In this document: positions 61,036 to 64,000 of the stretch, in pieces
Numbering within the stretch: position 1 is the first letter of the stretch
Layout: each line of letters starts with the position of its first letter
DNA from: Lepisosteus oculatus
Lineage: Eukaryota; Chordata; Actinopteri; Semionotiformes; Lepisosteidae
DNA: 64,000 nt
Direction of reading: 5' to 3'
Assembly (NCBI RefSeq): GCF_040954835.1
Contig: NC_090716.1
Coordinates: 14,135,275-14,199,274, forward strand
Made by a program: the position numbers and the translations under genes
The notes under the pieces: generated by a model
The model's database searches: none
What the model saw: the letters and a program-made list of their open reading frames with translations, nothing else
What the model was told of the DNA's origin: nothing

Positions 61036-61419
61036 GTTCAAACAGTGCAAATCCAGTTCAGATCATAACTTTGTACTGCGTATTGAGGGTGTGAGCCACT
61101 GGGAAGGGCAGATATGGGAAAAAATATGGACTTCCCGGAGCTGAACAATTTCAGTGGTATCCGTCTCCCAGATAAGCATTTGTTGCAATCTACCACCACA
61201 AAATCACATGGAACAACATAATTAAGTACTTTCAAGAAGCAGAATTTTGGTTTGAAATCTAAAATGAGTGCCCTAGAGGGTCCACAGACAGGACGGATCA
61301 GAACCAGTTACATTCAGCATTGCTATCTTCTGTGAGGATGGAAGCTGAAGTGTGAATTGTTTGGGAAATCAGTGTCACATGACTGTTCTTACAAATGTCT
61401 AGTCCAGAGTTTAATCTGA

Positions 61420-61560
61420 GTGTTCTGGCTTCCTCCCAGTCTGAATTGTCCCTTTGTATTTCTGTGTGTGTGCCCTGCGGAGGGCTGATGCCCTGTCCAG
61501 ACTGTAGTCCCACTTTACCCCTGTGCTTGTGGATTAGGATCAGAGCTACCAGGAAATAAG
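61420..61560 (+). repeat. tRNA-derived SINE, middle fragment
   Basis: GGCTTCCTCCCAGTCTGAAT, GTGTGTGCCCTGCGGAGGGC and TGATGCCCTGTCCAGACTGT follow the body of the SINE family. The head is absent and the tail is degraded. Confidence 0.5.
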
Positions 61561-63724
61561 CAAAGTGTCTGGTAATGAATAAAAATTACACTATATCTCA
61601 AATTCAAGCAATAGTGATAACAGCTGCTTTTGTTGCTGGACTGAAGTTTTGCAAAGGTCTGTAAAAAGCAGTCAGTTCCTTCACAAACAATTTGTAATTC
61701 TGATGCGCTGCCTTTATTATTATCAGCTTCTATTAACGTCTATATATTCTGCACAAAAGAGAAGTACAAGCTATAGTATATTTATTAGTCTTCCATACTA
61801 TGATAGGAAAGGCGTTTTAAATAACTCAGAACTAGAAATATAATATGTTGTGTAAGAATAATCTTCATTATTGTTAAATAAAATCAATTTAATTCTGTGT
61901 ACACAGAAGGACCGTGCCTTTTTGACAGTATCTCTTGGCAAAGTGGGAGTTATGCAGGATTCATATTTCAGGAGAACATCTTCTATTTACATAAGCAGCA
62001 GCAACCCCCCCTAAAATGCTGCACTCTTTCAACCACCCTGAGCAGCACTGCAATGCTGAAGAGCAGACTGCAAAATAATAGCTGATCATTTTCTGCAAAA
62101 CAAAGACTTCAGTCACGTCGGCAGTACAGCACTTACCCACTAAATTCGTTTTTTTTTTCACTTTGAAAACTACCTGAGGTCAAACTAATAGCGTATTATT
62201 TAAGATCTTCATATCGGAAGAGAGGTCTGCACTTGCTTTCTGTAATGCATGATCAGGCCTTTTGCTTGTTTTTCCTGTTTAGGAAGACCAAGATAAGCAC
62301 CCAGATACCTGGCCGACACAACCCTGGCAATCCAGGCATCACATAGTGTACATGCATTTGCAGTGAAATGACAGTGATTTTACATAAATTACTGTATAGT
62401 CACCCAAAAACGTATTTTATAAATATTTCCATCTAAAGTCATGGTGTGTCTTAATCACAAGTGAATACAGTGTATATAAATACAGCAGTGTCTCCACATT
62501 TGGAAGAGTTTGTTGCAGAGAATCATCATGAATAGCAAAAGAGATGGAAGGAAAAGACAAAGATTACAAAATTATCTTTATGCCATTGACACTAATCCAA
62601 TGAAATACATTTGCAAGATAAAGAATTAGAAAATTAAACAAAATAGATACAGAAATTTTAGAAATATTCCTGTGGTTTAGTAATCAGCACTGTACATTTT
62701 TGTATAGTGCTTTTAACAGCAAGGCCTGATGTGCTCTATTTGGGTTTCCTGCTCTGAGAAGATAAGCAAACCCCAAGTTCCTGTGATTTTCGCAGTAAGA
62801 AATCAGTGAGTCTCTGGAATCATCCTCTGCCAGCAGAACAGGTAGCTGCTTGCAGGACTTCCTTCAATGCCGATCAGAATGAGATATGCAAATATGAATA
62901 TCAGCTGTTAGGCGGATAGCAAGGCTGACACCTTGTTTCCCTTTGTGATTACATTAAAGGCTTCCATTAAAGGGTAAACAACTAACAAGGAAGGTTTAGG
63001 CATCCCTTTGATGGAGATATTTTCTGTGGATTGGAATGTGTGGCTTTAATTTCCTCGACCCCCTCTACCCAGTCCACACACCAAGCAACAACAAAGCACT
63101 CATCAGAAGAGTTTAGCGAGCTGTCGTGATGTTGGAAACTAACAGGAAAGAGAGCGAAAGGGTCACATGGAAAACTACTCATGGAATTCTTCCAGGGTCC
63201 TCCGTGTGGCTGCACAGTCGATGTGCACAGGGCCTCGTTTTAGCTGTATGTTTCACAAATGAGGGGCTGGTGGCAACAGCTCAAAGAAGTTACCACCAAA
63301 CTCGCTGAAGAATTCTTCCATAAGAAATCAATATTAAATTGCATACAGATGTCATTGAACAACTCTATGTCTCCTAAAGTCCTGCATACCTGAGAATTCT
63401 GGCGTTATAAAGCAAGTTGTTCCATTTGATTGAAAATGAGAGTCTTAGCATGAAACTTCTTCAGTGAAATAATTAACCTACAAAACATCATCTGCTATCT
63501 GCTACATTAGGGTGGGACCTGTGAAGCAGATTATAACTGGTGTGGTTAGGGCGTTAAACCACCTGAGCAACAGAATAGAATAACTAAAGTGAACACTGAT
63601 GTGTAACTCTTCATTTTTGAGCCATTCCCATCACATAGAAGATGGGCTTTTAAAATAAAAAAGTATGTTCAATACCTCCAGATGTTTCAGGAAGAAGGAT
63701 TCCAATGGCAAAAGGAATGTATAT

Positions 63725-63955
63725 ACTATCAAAGGTCATGTGTTTGTGCCCTTGGTATAGTCCTTGCCCTTGGGCAAGTTCGTAACCTCCATTACTCCAG
63801 TCCCACCTGTATAGAACTGGAGCTTTCTCTGGGAGCTACCCTACAATGAACTGGCATCTTGTCAAAGAAGAGAGTCTTGTGCTTGTGATCCACTTCACAT
63901 CACAGAAACTGGAAATAGCTCTGGACATGAGACTCTAGGCTCCAGTATGGACTGT
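63725..63955 (+). repeat. Second-family SINE-like repeat
   Basis: CCTTGCCCTTGGGCAAGTTC, CTGTATAGAACTGGAGCTTT, CTACAATGAACTGGCATCTT, CTTCACATCACAGAAACTGG and GAGACTCTAGGCTCC follow in the order of another fish retroposon I recognise from its AAGTT...CAATGAACTGGCATC...CACAGAAAC blocks. It differs from the CCCTGGGTTCAATTCC family. Confidence 0.45.
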
Positions 63956-64000
63956 GTGTGTTGACCTGCTGAGTCCCTGAACATATTATGACATGGAATT

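Larger units (their letters stand above)
60832..64000 (-). other. PDHX: PDHX last intron (partial)
   Basis: From the acceptor of the terminal exon to the window edge I find no further exon of the inner catalytic domain on the minus strand. The stretch contains a fold-back repeat (60.91-61.03 kb), a SINE fragment (61.42 kb), a second-family SINE (63.73 kb), and otherwise AT-rich intron. Confidence 0.65.

Noticed and set aside
61038..63215. Minus-strand frames considered as earlier PDHX exons
   Set aside because: None translates to inner-catalytic-domain sequence and none has splice sites in a compatible phase.

Overview
This window is vertebrate nuclear DNA: AT-rich, intron-dominated, with GT-AG splicing, tRNA-derived SINE copies, old LINE fragments and DNA-transposon relics. 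The dominant gene is CD44, whose eight coding exons I could join in one continuous reading frame on the minus strand. The terminal exon of PDHX lies upstream of it on the same strand. PDHX followed by CD44 in the same direction is the order known from human chromosome 11p13, so the window covers an ancestral vertebrate synteny block. The SINE families, and the many TACTGTA/TACAGTA-type words, suggest a ray-finned fish. An early-diverging one such as a gar or bowfin is my best guess, but that is inference.

Layout, read on the minus strand. The last coding exon of PDHX (pyruvate dehydrogenase complex E3-binding protein) is at 60567-60831; earlier exons lie beyond the right edge. About 18.7 kb of intergenic DNA follows (42.3-60.5 kb), with SINEs, LINE fragments, a microsatellite and a few unassigned ORFs. 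The CD44 promoter and signal-peptide exon are near 41.7-41.9 kb. A 14.4 kb intron 1 holds most of the transposon relics. Three link-module exons follow at 27.3, 26.2 and 24.8 kb, then a 933-bp mucin-like stem exon at 20.4-21.3 kb, a short membrane-proximal exon at 14.2 kb, a 79-bp transmembrane exon at 13.5 kb and the cytoplasmic-tail exon ending at 12501. A candidate poly(A) signal is at 12054-12059. Positions 1-12053 have no recognisable coding exon. By synteny they should lie between CD44 and a convergent SLC1A2, whose long 3' UTR may fall here.

The predicted CD44 precursor is 571 residues (582 with an alternative exon 4 donor): signal peptide, link module with six cysteines and the Arg-Tyr pairs of the hyaluronan site, a 311-residue Ser/Thr/Asp/Asn-rich stem from one exon, one membrane span, and a tail of about 67 residues with the basic juxtamembrane patch and the QEMV-x-L-x-NKE motif. 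Exons 4, 5 and 6 all begin and end in phase 1, so any of them can be skipped without breaking the frame.

I found no convincing new biological system. The points most worth a second look are the single giant stem exon with in-frame skippable neighbours, the fold-back repeats built from inverted copies of a 120-bp element with a hammerhead-like core, a 216-codon ORF antisense to the CD44 transmembrane exon, and a possible small exon with poly(A) signals at 52.5-52.9 kb.
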